A stretch of 64,000 nucleotides of DNA from Pseudomonas neustonica (GTDB lineage: Bacteria > Pseudomonadota > Gammaproteobacteria > Pseudomonadales > Pseudomonadaceae). The position numbers were made by a program, and so were the translations under genes. Location of the stretch: the NCBI RefSeq assembly GCF_003797945.1, contig NZ_RKKU01000006.1:105374-169373 (forward strand), in the 5' to 3' direction. Under the pieces are notes generated by a model, which saw only the letters and a program-made list of their open reading frames with translations, was not told the DNA's origin and ran no database searches. Shown here one piece after another: positions 36,245-45,348 of this stretch; the stretch's first letter is position 1, and each line of letters opens with the position of its first letter.

Positions 36245-37456
36245 ATGCAGGTTAGCAAGTCCAACAAATTGGCCAACGTCTGCTACGACATTCGCGGCCC
36301 CGTGCTGCGTCACGCCAAGCGCCTCGAAGAAGAGGGCCACCGCATTCTCAAGCTGAACATCGGCAACCCCGCTCCCTTCGGTTTTGAAGCGCCGGAAGAG
36401 ATCCTGCAGGACGTTATCCTCAATTTATCTACGGCCCAGGGTTACAGCGACTCGCGCGGTCTGTTCTCCGCCCGCAAAGCGGTCATGCATTACACCCAGA
36501 CCAAGAACATTCCCAACGTCGGCATCGAAGATATCTATCTCGGCAACGGCGTATCCGAGCTCATCGTCATGGCCATGCAAGGCCTGCTGAACAACGGCGA
36601 TGAAGTACTGATCCCGGCGCCGGACTACCCGCTGTGGACGGCATCAGTGAGCCTCTCCGGCGGCAAGCCGGTGCACTACCTGTGCGACGAACAGTCGGAC
36701 TGGTATCCGGACATCGAAGATATTCGCAGCAAGATCACCAGTAACACCAAGGCGCTGGTCATCATCAACCCCAACAACCCTACTGGCGCCGTATATCCGC
36801 GCGAGGTGCTGGAGCAGTTGGCGCAAGTTGCTCGCGAGAACGACTTGATCCTGTTTGCCGATGAGATTTACGACAAGATCCTGTACGACGGCGTAGAGCA
36901 TGAATCCGTCGCAGCCGTTGCACCTGACGTGCTCTGCCTGACCTTCAACGGTTTGTCCAAGTCCTATCGCGTCGCGGGCTTCCGCTCTGGCTGGATGATC
37001 ATCAGCGGGCCCAAACAGCATGCGACCAGTTACCTCGAAGGCCTGGAAATTCTCGCCTCCATGCGCCTGTGCGCCAACGTACCGGCACAGCACGCAATCC
37101 AAACCGCACTGGGCGGCTATCAGAGCATCAATGACCTGATCCTTCCGGGCGGCCGTTTGCTGGAGCAGCGCGACACCGCTTGGGAGTTACTCAACGAAAT
37201 CCCCGGCGTTAGCTGTACCAAACCCAAGGGCGCGCTCTACCTCTTCCCGCGGCTGGACCCCAAGGTCTACCCTATTCATAACGATGAAAAGATGGTGCTC
37301 GACCTGCTGCTGCAGGAGAAAATCCTGATCGTGCAAGGCACCGCATTCAACTGGCCATGGCCCGACCACTTCCGTATTGTCTCGCTGCCGCGTAAAGACG
37401 ATCTGGAGATGGCCATCGGGCGCATCGCCAACTTTCTCAAGACCTACAAGCAGTAA
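36245..37456 (+). CDS. alaA: AlaA-type pyridoxal-phosphate aminotransferase
   Basis: A 403-residue class I aminotransferase closely patterned on AlaA (YfbQ), which makes alanine from pyruvate and glutamate. Visible features: IGNPAPFGFEAP near residue 39, PLP-ring Tyr/Asn region INPNNPTGAVYPREV, the Schiff-base Lys in NGLSKSYRVAGFRSGW (about residue 240) and the substrate Arg in FRIVSLP near 377. The start follows AAGG. The next gene begins 12 bases after it. Confidence 0.93.
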   Translation: MQVSKSNKLANVCYDIRGPVLRHAKRLEEEGHRILKLNIGNPAPFGFEAPEEILQDVILNLSTAQGYSDSRGLFSARKAVMHYTQTKNIPNVGIEDIYLGNGVSELIVMAMQGLLNNGDEVLIPAPDYPLWTASVSLSGGKPVHYLCDEQSDWYPDIEDIRSKITSNTKALVIINPNNPTGAVYPREVLEQLAQVARENDLILFADEIYDKILYDGVEHESVAAVAPDVLCLTFNGLSKSYRVAGFRSGWMIISGPKQHATSYLEGLEILASMRLCANVPAQHAIQTALGGYQSINDLILPGGRLLEQRDTAWELLNEIPGVSCTKPKGALYLFPRLDPKVYPIHNDEKMVLDLLLQEKILIVQGTAFNWPWPDHFRIVSLPRKDDLEMAIGRIANFLKTYKQ

Positions 37457-37468
37457 AGGGCTAGCAAC

Positions 37469-37900
37469 GTGGCTGATTTGCATATCGAAGACTTTCACCA
37501 GGATGTCGCCCGCATCCTGGTGGCGCTGTACAACCGCTTTCCACAGCCTACAGCCATCTTCGTCAGCGACCTTATCGGCGAGCACGAACCCGACTCCTTT
37601 GGCGTGCCCGCGCCACGCCACCTCGGCTGCTTCAGCGCCATGCTGTGGCTGGCCGATGAAGGTTTTTTGCGCTTCACCGACACCATCCGTCAGGAGGCCA
37701 TTGATCAGGCCTGCCTGACCGAACGCGCCTTTGTACTGCTCTCCAAAGCAGAACCACAAGCGCGCGATCCCGAGCTTCCTGCCAGCATTGCGCGCCAACG
37801 CGCCACCCTTGCTCAGCGTCTGCGCGATGCGCTTAGCAGCGGTTCCAGCAGCCAGCTATACGACACGGTTCAGCACTGCTTCATACCGAGTTACAAATAG
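37469..37900 (+). CDS. Conserved hypothetical protein downstream of alaA
   Basis: A 143-residue soluble protein starting at GTG, preceded by AAGGG. The N-terminal part (IEDFHQDVARILVALYNRFPQP, PRHLGCFSAMLWLADEGFLRF) has the look of a winged-helix-like fold; the C-terminal part is helical and Arg/Ala-rich. No function recognised. Tight spacing to alaA implies co-transcription; an equivalent gene lies between the aminotransferase and htpX in P. aeruginosa by my recollection. Confidence 0.8.
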   Translation: MADLHIEDFHQDVARILVALYNRFPQPTAIFVSDLIGEHEPDSFGVPAPRHLGCFSAMLWLADEGFLRFTDTIRQEAIDQACLTERAFVLLSKAEPQARDPELPASIARQRATLAQRLRDALSSGSSSQLYDTVQHCFIPSYK

Positions 37901-38062
37901 CTACAGCCCTCACTTCCTGCCAGTGAAACCTGACCATGACATCTTTTGTCATAGAGTCAGTATTGAAAGCCCGCCCCGCTCGCCCAATATAAGCTCAGAA
38001 TAGAGCTTGAAACCGCGATGCCGGACGAGCTGATTTTTCTCTATACAGGAACGATCCAAAAC

Positions 38063-38956
38063 ATGATGCGCATTTTCCTATTTCTGGCTACCAACATTGC
38101 GGTAGTGCTGGTTGCCAGCATTACTCTGAGCCTGCTTGGCGTCGGTAATATTCACAACGGCCAGGGCGGCATGAACCTGCAGGCGCTGTTGATTTTCTGC
38201 GCCGTGATCGGTTTTGCCGGCTCCTTCATATCGCTGTTTCTATCCAAGTGGATGGCCAAACGCGGCACGGGCGCGCGCGTTATCGAGCAGCCACAAACCC
38301 AACAGGAACAATGGCTGGTCAAAACCGTAGAAGAGCTGGCTCGCAACGCCGGCATCGGTATGCCCGAAGTCGCCATATTCCCCTCACGGGCACCTAACGC
38401 CTTTGCCACTGGCTGGAATCGAAATGCCTCACTGGTCGCCGTATCAGAAGGCATGCTGCAGCGTTTCAGCCAGGCAGAAATCAAGGCCGTCATGGCGCAC
38501 GAGATTGGCCACGTGGCCAATGGCGACATGATCACCCTTACCTTGATTCAGGGCGTAGTGAACACCTTCGTTATGTTCTTCGCCCGCATTATCGGTAACT
38601 TTGTTGACCGCGCCGTGTTTAGAAATGAAGGCAGTGGGCCTGGCATCGGCTACTTCGTCGCGACCATATTTGCTGAAATGGTACTGGGCATTCTCGCCAG
38701 CATTATCGTCATGTGGTTCTCGCGCCAGCGTGAGTTCCGCGCAGATGCCGCCAGCGCCCAGCTAGTCGGTGCCGGGTCGATGATTGCAGCACTCGAGCGA
38801 TTGAAGGCCGAGCAAGGTATCCCGGTAGAACTGCCAGGTGAAATGACCGCCTTTGGCATCAACGGCGGCCTGAAGCACGGCCTGGCCGGTCTGCTGATGA
38901 GCCACCCGCCGCTGGATGAACGCATCGCAGCGCTCAAGGCCGGGAATTATCGTTGA
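38063..38956 (+). CDS. htpX: Membrane zinc protease HtpX
   Basis: HtpX is an inner-membrane M48 metalloprotease that degrades misfolded membrane proteins together with FtsH. The protein (297 residues) has an N-terminal membrane helix pair (about 4-25 and 38-58), the zinc motif HEIGH in [13 protein letters not shown] (about residues 140-152), two more helices, and the third zinc ligand in the [14 protein letters not shown] segment. The ATG at 38063 (MMRIF) is the conserved family start and has AGGAA upstream; the longer frame from 38018 is rejected. Confidence 0.95.
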   Translation: MMRIFLFLATNIAVVLVASITLSLLGVGNIHNGQGGMNLQALLIFCAVIGFAGSFISLFLSKWMAKRGTGARVIEQPQTQQEQWLVKTVEELARNAGIGMPEVAIFPSRAPNAFATGWNRNASLVAVSEGMLQRFSQAEIKAVMAHEIGHVANGDMITLTLIQGVVNTFVMFFARIIGNFVDRAVFRNEGSGPGIGYFVATIFAEMVLGILASIIVMWFSRQREFRADAASAQLVGAGSMIAALERLKAEQGIPVELPGEMTAFGINGGLKHGLAGLLMSHPPLDERIAALKAGNYR

Positions 38957-39092
38957 GGTACTGACACGTGGAGCAGGGAGCTTAGAGGTTGAAGCGGAAA
39001 GTTAAACTCAAAGCGGACTGGGTAAAAACCAGCCCGCTTGAAACCTTAAGCCAATGCAAAACAATACAACCCTTTATTGAGCATTGCGTAAA

Positions 39093-39128
39093 CGTCTGGA
39101 CCAAACTTGAAGCAACCAGGTCCAGACG
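39093..39128. repeat. Inverted repeat cgtctggacc/ggtccagacg
   Basis: A perfect 10-bp inverted repeat (39093-39102 and 39119-39128) with a 16-nt loop between htpX and the lipoprotein gene. There is no T run, so it is not a clear terminator. A 10-bp direct repeat gcgctattac (39158-39167, 39168-39177) abuts it at the lipoprotein stop. Confidence 0.65.
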
Positions 39129-39163
39129 TATACCAAGATCGCAAGCGCTGTCGCCCAGCGCTA

Positions 39164-39775
39164 TTACGCGCTATTACGCATAAACAATTCATTGAGCGTC
39201 AAAACATTACTGTCCTGCATTTCCTTAACAAACTGCAAAACAACATCTTCTACGACGCCACTAAATGCGTTAGCCAAAGTCGTTGGCGTAACACCTTGAA
39301 CCGGAGCGGCCTTGTTACCTACAGTAGTGTGTATGGCATGGTCATATGTTTTAGAAACAACTTCATCACCACGCTTCAACTCAATAGTAATCTGATAGAA
39401 GTCAGTAACTGCCGTACCTGCAGCACCGAAGGTTAACCCGGTACCAAACCCCTTCATCGCCGCACCGCTAATATCAGCGATGTTGTTGCAGACGACCTTG
39501 ATACTCATATCAGAAGAGCCTGGCGAAGGAACAACGACACCCGATGCTCGAAAAATCCGCTCTACATTAGCTCGAAGCTCTGAGTCAGCCGCAGAATAGT
39601 GACTGCCATTGCGTTGAAACTCGACATCAATATTCGCGTTGTACTGCTTTTCAACACGCTTTATCTCCGAGTAGCTGGTACCTGCGTACTTCGGATCCAC
39701 ATACGCTTTAGGCGATACACAACCACCTAAAGCCAGCACTAACAGTCCAATCGAAACCGCATATTTGCTCTTCAT
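39164..39775 (-). CDS. Lipoprotein of unknown function
   Basis: A 203-residue product with a lipoprotein signal: basic MKSKY, hydrophobic core and lipobox ALGGC with the lipidated Cys at residue 19. The mature part has a conserved-looking MSIKVVCNNIAD segment and a small glycine-rich stretch GFGTGLTFGAAGTAVTDFYQ; I recognise no family with certainty. GGAGAGG six bases before the ATG is a strong site and fixes the start at 39775. The gene and its upstream region are richer in A+T than the surroundings, which hints at acquisition. Confidence 0.8.
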   Translation of the reverse strand: MKSKYAVSIGLLVLALGGCVSPKAYVDPKYAGTSYSEIKRVEKQYNANIDVEFQRNGSHYSAADSELRANVERIFRASGVVVPSPGSSDMSIKVVCNNIADISGAAMKGFGTGLTFGAAGTAVTDFYQITIELKRGDEVVSKTYDHAIHTTVGNKAAPVQGVTPTTLANAFSGVVEDVVLQFVKEMQDSNVLTLNELFMRNSA

Positions 39776-39787
39776 ACGCCTCTCCAT

Positions 39788-40256
39788 ATTTTTTATTGTA
39801 TTAACTTAGCGTCTTGATACGGGCCGACACGCCTAAAATCACAGCACCGCTAACGCAAAGTCAGTTTCCTTACTAAGTTTTTTGTGAAGCTTTTTTTCAC
39901 GAGAATGAGAAACGCAACAATTTCCCCAAGATCGCAACATCACGTTTTACACTTAAAACACACACTCATTCTGACCACTTTTTTTGGTTAGCACCCTCCT
40001 ACGTCTTCATATATACGCAGCGAACCAAAAGCGAGGCCTTCCACACCTCATCGCCAGCTAAAACTCTTCTGACTTTTTATAAAAACCGCATAAATATCTA
40101 CCACTACAGCGGTTAGCGCAATCATCTTTATGCATCAACCTCTCTATGAATCTTCGCTTATAAGTATGACAAAACAGACACAGTGCCTGCCCGCTAGCCA
40201 GCGCACTTCCGCTCAGGATCCAACCTCGCACCAACGTGGCAAACTGGCTGACAAAC
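39788..40256. other. AT-rich intergenic region
   Basis: About 470 bases of clearly lower G+C than the flanks, with T-tracts (for example 39893-39897 and 39979-39986) and a small gtgaa/ttcac inverted repeat near 39882-39898. I see no gene, RNA or repeat that I can name. It should contain the lipoprotein promoter. Confidence 0.5.
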
Positions 40257-41135
40257 TCACATCAAACTCCAAAAAGCCTCAACCAGTGGGTTTTTCAGGT
40301 TCTTCTTCAAGACAAACAAACCGATATCGTAAGGCTCCAGTTCAGGCGTCACCTCAAGCACACGAATACGATCGCGCAGTGGACTATTGTCGAGCACGAT
40401 CTTGGGCACCACACCAATACCAAAGCCCAAGCTGACCATGCTGACAATAGCTTCATTACCGGTGACCTGAGCATAAATGCGCGGGGTGATGTCTTGCAGG
40501 CGAAACCATTCATCCACCCGGGTTCGGGACACACCGCTCTCCGAGAGAATCACCGGAATAGTCGCCCACTCTTGCGGCGTCGCCGGCGTGCTGGTGGGTA
40601 CGTTCGGTACTTGCTGCTCAAGAGGCGCGATAAACAGCAAAGGCGAAATAGCGATAGGCTGGAATGCCAAGCCACGCGGCAGGCTTGCTGGCCGTGCTGC
40701 GATACTGATGTCTTCCTTGCCCCCCAGCACATGCGCGATAGCATGCTCCGGGTCGCCGGTACGCAGTTTGATTTCAATGGCCGGGTACGCATTTCGAAAG
40801 CGTCGCAACAGCTCATACAGAAAGCTGTAGCTGGCAGTAACCGAGCCATACAAACTGATCTCGCCACTTAACTGATCAGAATTGTCGGTCAGTTCATGCC
40901 GAATCAGATTCCACTGATTGCTGGTTTCGCGCGCATACTTGAGAAACTTTTGCCCTTCCCGAGTCAACACCACGGTACGATTGTCGCGACTAAACAGCGA
41001 GACACCCAGCTCGTCCTCCAGCTGGCGGATATTGCGCGACAAGGCAGATATGCTGATATGGCACTCATCGCTGGCACGGCCAAAATGCAGGGTCTCGGCC
41101 AAGGCGAGAAACTGTTTCAGGGTTTTGATATTCAT
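40257..41135 (-). CDS. ilvY: LysR-family activator IlvY
   Basis: A 292-residue LysR-type regulator; the winged helix-turn-helix spans about residues 1-60 (FLALAETLHFGRASDECHIS, SISALSRNIRQLEDELG). The effector domain follows. It is divergent from ilvC, the classical arrangement in enterobacteria where IlvY with acetolactate or acetohydroxybutyrate activates ilvC. The start MNIKTLKQF is chosen by alignment with LysR N termini; the frame extends 9 codons further upstream. Pseudomonas species with class I ilvC lack this pair next to ilvC. Confidence 0.9.
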   Translation of the reverse strand: MNIKTLKQFLALAETLHFGRASDECHISISALSRNIRQLEDELGVSLFSRDNRTVVLTREGQKFLKYARETSNQWNLIRHELTDNSDQLSGEISLYGSVTASYSFLYELLRRFRNAYPAIEIKLRTGDPEHAIAHVLGGKEDISIAARPASLPRGLAFQPIAISPLLFIAPLEQQVPNVPTSTPATPQEWATIPVILSESGVSRTRVDEWFRLQDITPRIYAQVTGNEAIVSMVSLGFGIGVVPKIVLDNSPLRDRIRVLEVTPELEPYDIGLFVLKKNLKNPLVEAFWSLM

Positions 41136-41178
41136 ACCCGTGAGCATAACGGATGATTGCAAAAAACGGGACGTCTTG

Positions 41179-41193
41179 TTGCAAATATATCAA
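41179..41193. promoter_or_regulatory. LysR-type site in the ilvY-ilvC gap
   Basis: TTG-N9-CAA with a T-N11-A core (41180-41192), as expected for a LysR-family operator. A second TTGCA occurs near 41156. It lies about 20 bases before a TATACA -10-like box (41215-41220) that has only a weak -35, consistent with activator dependence of ilvC. Confidence 0.5.
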
Positions 41194-41329
41194 TTTCCGA
41201 AAAGGTAAATTTTCTATACAGTAGCGGCACTCACATGGCGCTGTACCTCAGATGTAGCGGCTGTGTCACTTTTCAGGATCGATGTACCCACCCCATCGAT
41301 GTCTTCAACATATAAGCAGGGTTCTCAAA

Positions 41330-42802
41330 ATGGCTAATTACTTCAATACCTTACCGCTGCGCGAGCAACTCGCTGAGCTGGCAAAATGCCGCTTCATGCA
41401 CAACGCTGAATTTGCTGATGGCGTAGACGCGCTGAAAGGCAAAAAGCTGGTCGTCATCGGTTGCGGTGCACAAGGCCTTAACCAGGGTTTGAACCTGCGC
41501 GACAGCGGCCTGGACGTTTCCTACGCCCTGCGCCCTGAAGCCATTGCCCAGAAGCGCCAGTCCTGGAAGAACGCGACTGAAAACGGCTTTACCGTGGGTA
41601 CCTACGAAGAACTGATCCCCACCGCAGACCTGGTTCTGAACCTGACACCAGACAAGCAGCATAGCGCTGTTGTGACTGCTGTTATGCCGCTGATGAAGAA
41701 CGGCGCTTGCCTGTCTTACTCGCACGGTTTCAACATTGTCGAAGAAGGCATGAAAATCCGTGACGACCTGACCGTCATCATGGTTGCTCCCAAGTGCCCA
41801 GGTTCTGAAGTACGCGCTGAATACGTGCGTGGCTTCGGTGTACCTACCCTGATCGCCGTGCACGAAGACAACGATCCAAAAGGCGAAGGCCTGGCGCTGG
41901 CCAAAGCCTACGCAGTGGGTACGGGCGGTCACAAAGCCGGCGTTCTGATGTCGTCCTTCATCGCCGAAGTTAAATCCGACCTGATGGGCGAGCAAACCAT
42001 CCTGTGCGGCATGCTGCAGACCGGGTCTATCCTGTGCTTCGACAAGATGGTTGAAGAAGGCATCGACGCTGGCTATGCCTCTCGCCTGATCCAGTACGGC
42101 TGGGAAACCATCACCGAAGCTCTGAAGTACGGTGGCGTGACCAACATGCTGGACCGTCTGTCCAACCCTGCCAAGATCAAAGCCTTTGATCTGGCTGAAG
42201 AGCTGAAGCAGATCATGCGTCCGTTGTACAACAAGCACCAGGACGACATCATCAGCGGTCACTTCTCCAAGACCATGATGGAAGACTGGGCCAACGACGA
42301 CAAAAATCTGCTGCAATGGCGCGCCGATACCGCTGAAACCAACTTCGAGAAAACCCCAGCTGGCGATGTAGAAATCTCCGAGCAGGAATTCTTCGACAAC
42401 GGCATCCTGATGGTTGCCATGGTTAAAGCCGGCGTTGAGCTGGCCTTTGAAACCATGACGGCTGCTGGCATCATCGCCGAGTCTGCTTATTACGAGTCTC
42501 TGCACGAAACGCCACTGATCGCCAACACCATCGCGCGTAAGAAGCTGTATGAGATGAACGCGACCATTTCTGACACTGCAGAATACGGTTGCTACCTGTA
42601 CAACCACGCGTGCGTGCCGCTGCTGGCCGACTTCATGAAAAACATCAAGACCGACGTCATCGGCAAAGGTCTGTCACTGGAAGACAACGGCGTTGATAAC
42701 GCGCGCTTGATCGAAGTAAACGCAGCGCTGCGTTCACACCCGGTAGAAGCAGTAGGTACCGTCCTGCGCGGCTACATGGCTGACATGAAGAAAATCGTTT
42801 AA
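41330..42802 (+). CDS. ilvC: Ketol-acid reductoisomerase, class II (long form)
   Basis: IlvC converts acetolactate or acetohydroxybutyrate to the dihydroxy acids of valine and isoleucine synthesis with NADPH and Mg2+. The 490-residue length and the duplicated knotted C-terminal domain identify the class II (E. coli-type) enzyme; class I, usual in Pseudomonas, is about 340 residues. Motifs: [19 protein letters not shown] (about residues 39-57), LNLTPDKQH, and the acidic metal site [15 protein letters not shown]. The ATG at 41330 matches the family start MANYFNTL. It is followed by a strong terminator. Confidence 0.96.
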   Translation: MANYFNTLPLREQLAELAKCRFMHNAEFADGVDALKGKKLVVIGCGAQGLNQGLNLRDSGLDVSYALRPEAIAQKRQSWKNATENGFTVGTYEELIPTADLVLNLTPDKQHSAVVTAVMPLMKNGACLSYSHGFNIVEEGMKIRDDLTVIMVAPKCPGSEVRAEYVRGFGVPTLIAVHEDNDPKGEGLALAKAYAVGTGGHKAGVLMSSFIAEVKSDLMGEQTILCGMLQTGSILCFDKMVEEGIDAGYASRLIQYGWETITEALKYGGVTNMLDRLSNPAKIKAFDLAEELKQIMRPLYNKHQDDIISGHFSKTMMEDWANDDKNLLQWRADTAETNFEKTPAGDVEISEQEFFDNGILMVAMVKAGVELAFETMTAAGIIAESAYYESLHETPLIANTIARKKLYEMNATISDTAEYGCYLYNHACVPLLADFMKNIKTDVIGKGLSLEDNGVDNARLIEVNAALRSHPVEAVGTVLRGYMADMKKIV

Positions 42803-42827
42803 TCGATTAGTCAGCGTTAAGCCACAG

Positions 42828-42861
42828 AAGCCGGGTTTCCAACCAGAAACCCGGCTTTTTT
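42828..42861 (+). terminator. Intrinsic terminator after ilvC
   Basis: Perfect 12-bp stem aagccgggtttc/gaaacccggctt (42828-42839, 42846-42857) with a 6-nt loop, then a T run to 42861. Confidence 0.92.
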
Positions 42862-42912
42862 GTCTCTGCCATTCGCAGACCCGGTAGTTTGCACAGCAAA
42901 AGGCATGCATCA

Positions 42913-44385
42913 ATGAACGCTTCAACCCGTTTAGGCCCTATTCAATTGAAAAAAGCGACTGTCAGCTTTGACGATCGCTTCACCCTAAGCGAGATCGATT
43001 GGACCATTACGCCGGACCAACACTGGGTGATCACTGGCCCCAATGGCGCGGGCAAATCAGCCCTGGCCGCCGCGCTGGCTGGTATTGGCGAGATCACGGC
43101 TGGGAGTTCTGAAGGCCTTCCAGCACGCGCAGGCTTGGTCTCATTTGAAGCCCAGGCGGAGCTGATCGCCAGGGAACTGAAAAAAGACGATGCCGACATC
43201 ATGGACGTGATTTCACTCGGCACGCCCGTCCATGAAATGATTTTCGACTACTGCCAAGACCCTGAACTCGCCCAGGCGCTGGTCGAGAAATTCGGTCTGA
43301 GCAGACTGCTCGATCGCGCGTTTCGCAAACTTTCCACCGGTGAAACCCGCAAGGTTATGCTGATCCGCGCGCTGGCTAACAAACCAGATATGCTTATTCT
43401 CGACGAGCCATTCGACGGCCTGGACGCTGAGACCCTTGCCATGCTGCAAGCACACCTCGCCTCCATCGTCGATAGCGTGCCTATGGTCATGGTGCTGAAC
43501 CGCTTTGATGAAATGCCAGACTTCATCACCCATGTTGCCTACCTGGATAAAGACACCTCGGACCCAAAGAACCCGAATCAGGGTCGTTTAAAGCTCACTG
43601 TCGATAAAAGCAACGAAGCCGCCTTCAACGAGCTGTACCAATTACTGCATTTGAAAAGCACCGACCTGACCGTGCCCGAGTCGGACCCAAGTAACACCCT
43701 ACCGGGCCTCGACCCAAGCCAACCTCTAGTGAAGCTTAACGCCGCCACCATCAAATACGGCGATACCGTCATTGTCGACAAACTGGATTGGACCATAGAG
43801 CCCGGCCAGCACTGGCAACTCAGCGGCCCGAACGGTAGCGGCAAAACCGGCGTTTTATCACTGATTACCGGCGATCACCCGCAGTGCTATACCAACGATA
43901 TATTTGTGTTTGGCTTTCAGCGCGGCAAGGGTGAAAGCATCTGGCAGATTAAACAGTTTATCGGTTACGTCTCCACTGCCCTGCAGTGGGAATACCGCGT
44001 CAGCACCAGTTGCAAGAACGTGATCATCTCCGGCTTCCACGACAGCATCGGCCTGTATAGCAAGTCGTCCGACAACCAGAAGAAAATCGCCGACCAATGG
44101 CTGGAACTGCTCGGCATGACAGCCCGCGCCGATCAACCGTTCAACAAGCTGTCCTACGGCGACCAGCGTTTGCTACTCATCGCGCGCGCCATGGTCAAGC
44201 ACCCGCCGCTGCTGATTCTGGATGAACCCTGCCTTGGCCTGGACGACATGAACCGCCAACTGGTGCTGGCCCTGATCGAAAAGATCTGCCAAGGCTCAGA
44301 AACGACCGTGTTGTACGTTAACCACCACGCAGAAGATCGGATAACGGGGATAGAGCGGTACTTGAAATTGAAAAAAAACGGTTAG
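42913..44385 (+). CDS. modF: ModF-like tandem ABC ATPase
   Basis: A 490-residue protein with two ABC ATPase domains in one chain and no membrane part. Domain 1 has Walker A GPNGAGKSALAA (about residues 42-53), signature LSTGETRK and Walker B LILDEPFDGLD; domain 2 has GPNGSGKT, LSYGDQRLLLIARA and LILDEPCLGLDD. This layout is that of ModF (PhrA), linked to molybdate systems in E. coli, though its role is not settled. The ATG at 42913 follows AAAGG; the longer frame begins with TTG. No modABC genes are nearby. Confidence 0.88.
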   Translation: MNASTRLGPIQLKKATVSFDDRFTLSEIDWTITPDQHWVITGPNGAGKSALAAALAGIGEITAGSSEGLPARAGLVSFEAQAELIARELKKDDADIMDVISLGTPVHEMIFDYCQDPELAQALVEKFGLSRLLDRAFRKLSTGETRKVMLIRALANKPDMLILDEPFDGLDAETLAMLQAHLASIVDSVPMVMVLNRFDEMPDFITHVAYLDKDTSDPKNPNQGRLKLTVDKSNEAAFNELYQLLHLKSTDLTVPESDPSNTLPGLDPSQPLVKLNAATIKYGDTVIVDKLDWTIEPGQHWQLSGPNGSGKTGVLSLITGDHPQCYTNDIFVFGFQRGKGESIWQIKQFIGYVSTALQWEYRVSTSCKNVIISGFHDSIGLYSKSSDNQKKIADQWLELLGMTARADQPFNKLSYGDQRLLLIARAMVKHPPLLILDEPCLGLDDMNRQLVLALIEKICQGSETTVLYVNHHAEDRITGIERYLKLKKNG

Positions 44386-44456
44386 GCTGTCTACTGGCGA
44401 GAAGACCCTGCAATGCGGAAAAACGCGGGCGCTGCATTGCGCTACCCGCAACCCGC

Positions 44457-45335
44457 TCAGTCAGCCCAGGATTGGCATAAATACTGATATGCCTCCTCGG
44501 CTGTATCGACAAAGTGAACAAGCTGAAGGTCGCCTTCGGTGATGGCGCCTTGCTCAATCAGATAGTCAAAGCTAATCAGTTTATTCCAATATTCCTTGCC
44601 TATGAGGACTACAGGCAAGGGCTGAATTTTCGTGGTTTGAATGAGAGTGAGGGTTTCAAACAACTCATCCAAGGTGCCAAACCCTCCGGGAAAAGCCGCG
44701 AGACCTCGAGCTCGTTTTAGAAAGTGCATTTTGCGCATCGCAAAATAATGAAACTGGAAACACAGGTCCTGAGTGATATAGGGGTTGGGTTGCTGCTCAA
44801 AAGGCAGCACTATATTGAACCCTATGCTCTTGCCACCCATGTCGGCAGCCCCACGATTAGCGGCCTCCATAATGCCTGGCCCACCGCCGGTGGCGACTAC
44901 AAATTCATTGCCTCCCCTCAGCAGCGACAGCTCGGTGAGCTTTTGCGCAAGCGTCCTTGCCTGTTGATAATAGTGGCTGTTTTTCAGCGCATTCTCGGCC
45001 ACCTTTTGGTTGCGCTGAAGCAGCTCCGCTGCCGGGTTCTGCGCCAGCATCTCAGTAGCAGTACGCAAATCGCGCTCCGCCACCTCCGGATCTCGGAAGC
45101 GCGCGCCGCCAAAGATCACTACCGTGGAAACAACCTGATTTTCTTCCAGTATGAGATCAGGCTTAAGCCACTCTAGTTGCAGCCGGACAGCGCGCAGTTC
45201 GTCGCGCAGCATAAAGTCTTCGTCAACATACGCCAGCCGATACGAAGCACTGTCCATTCGCACTTTTTTGGCATGCTCAACATCGTCAGCAGCGCTCGGA
45301 GGCCAGTTTTTCGATACGTTGTCCGGATGAATCAA
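44457..45335 (-). CDS. LOG-family protein (long form)
   Basis: A 292-residue LOG-family (formerly lysine decarboxylase-like) protein with the nucleotide-binding motifs VATGGGPGIMEAANRGA and FPGGFGTLDELFETLTLIQT. Members hydrolyse nucleoside monophosphates to base and ribose-5-phosphate. An N-terminal extension of about 65 residues precedes the Rossmann core (VVIFGGARF). It is the third gene of the phosphoketolase operon, starting 13 bases after the metallo-hydrolase stop. Production of ribose-5-phosphate would feed the same pentose pathway as phosphoketolase; that link is inference. Confidence 0.88.
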   Translation of the reverse strand: MIHPDNVSKNWPPSAADDVEHAKKVRMDSASYRLAYVDEDFMLRDELRAVRLQLEWLKPDLILEENQVVSTVVIFGGARFRDPEVAERDLRTATEMLAQNPAAELLQRNQKVAENALKNSHYYQQARTLAQKLTELSLLRGGNEFVVATGGGPGIMEAANRGAADMGGKSIGFNIVLPFEQQPNPYITQDLCFQFHYFAMRKMHFLKRARGLAAFPGGFGTLDELFETLTLIQTTKIQPLPVVLIGKEYWNKLISFDYLIEQGAITEGDLQLVHFVDTAEEAYQYLCQSWAD

Positions 45336-45348
45336 TATTTCTCGCCCC

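Noticed and set aside
41351..42607. A 418-codon open frame antisense to ilvC
   Set aside because: Shadow of a strongly conserved enzyme gene; no ribosome-binding site or recognisable domain.
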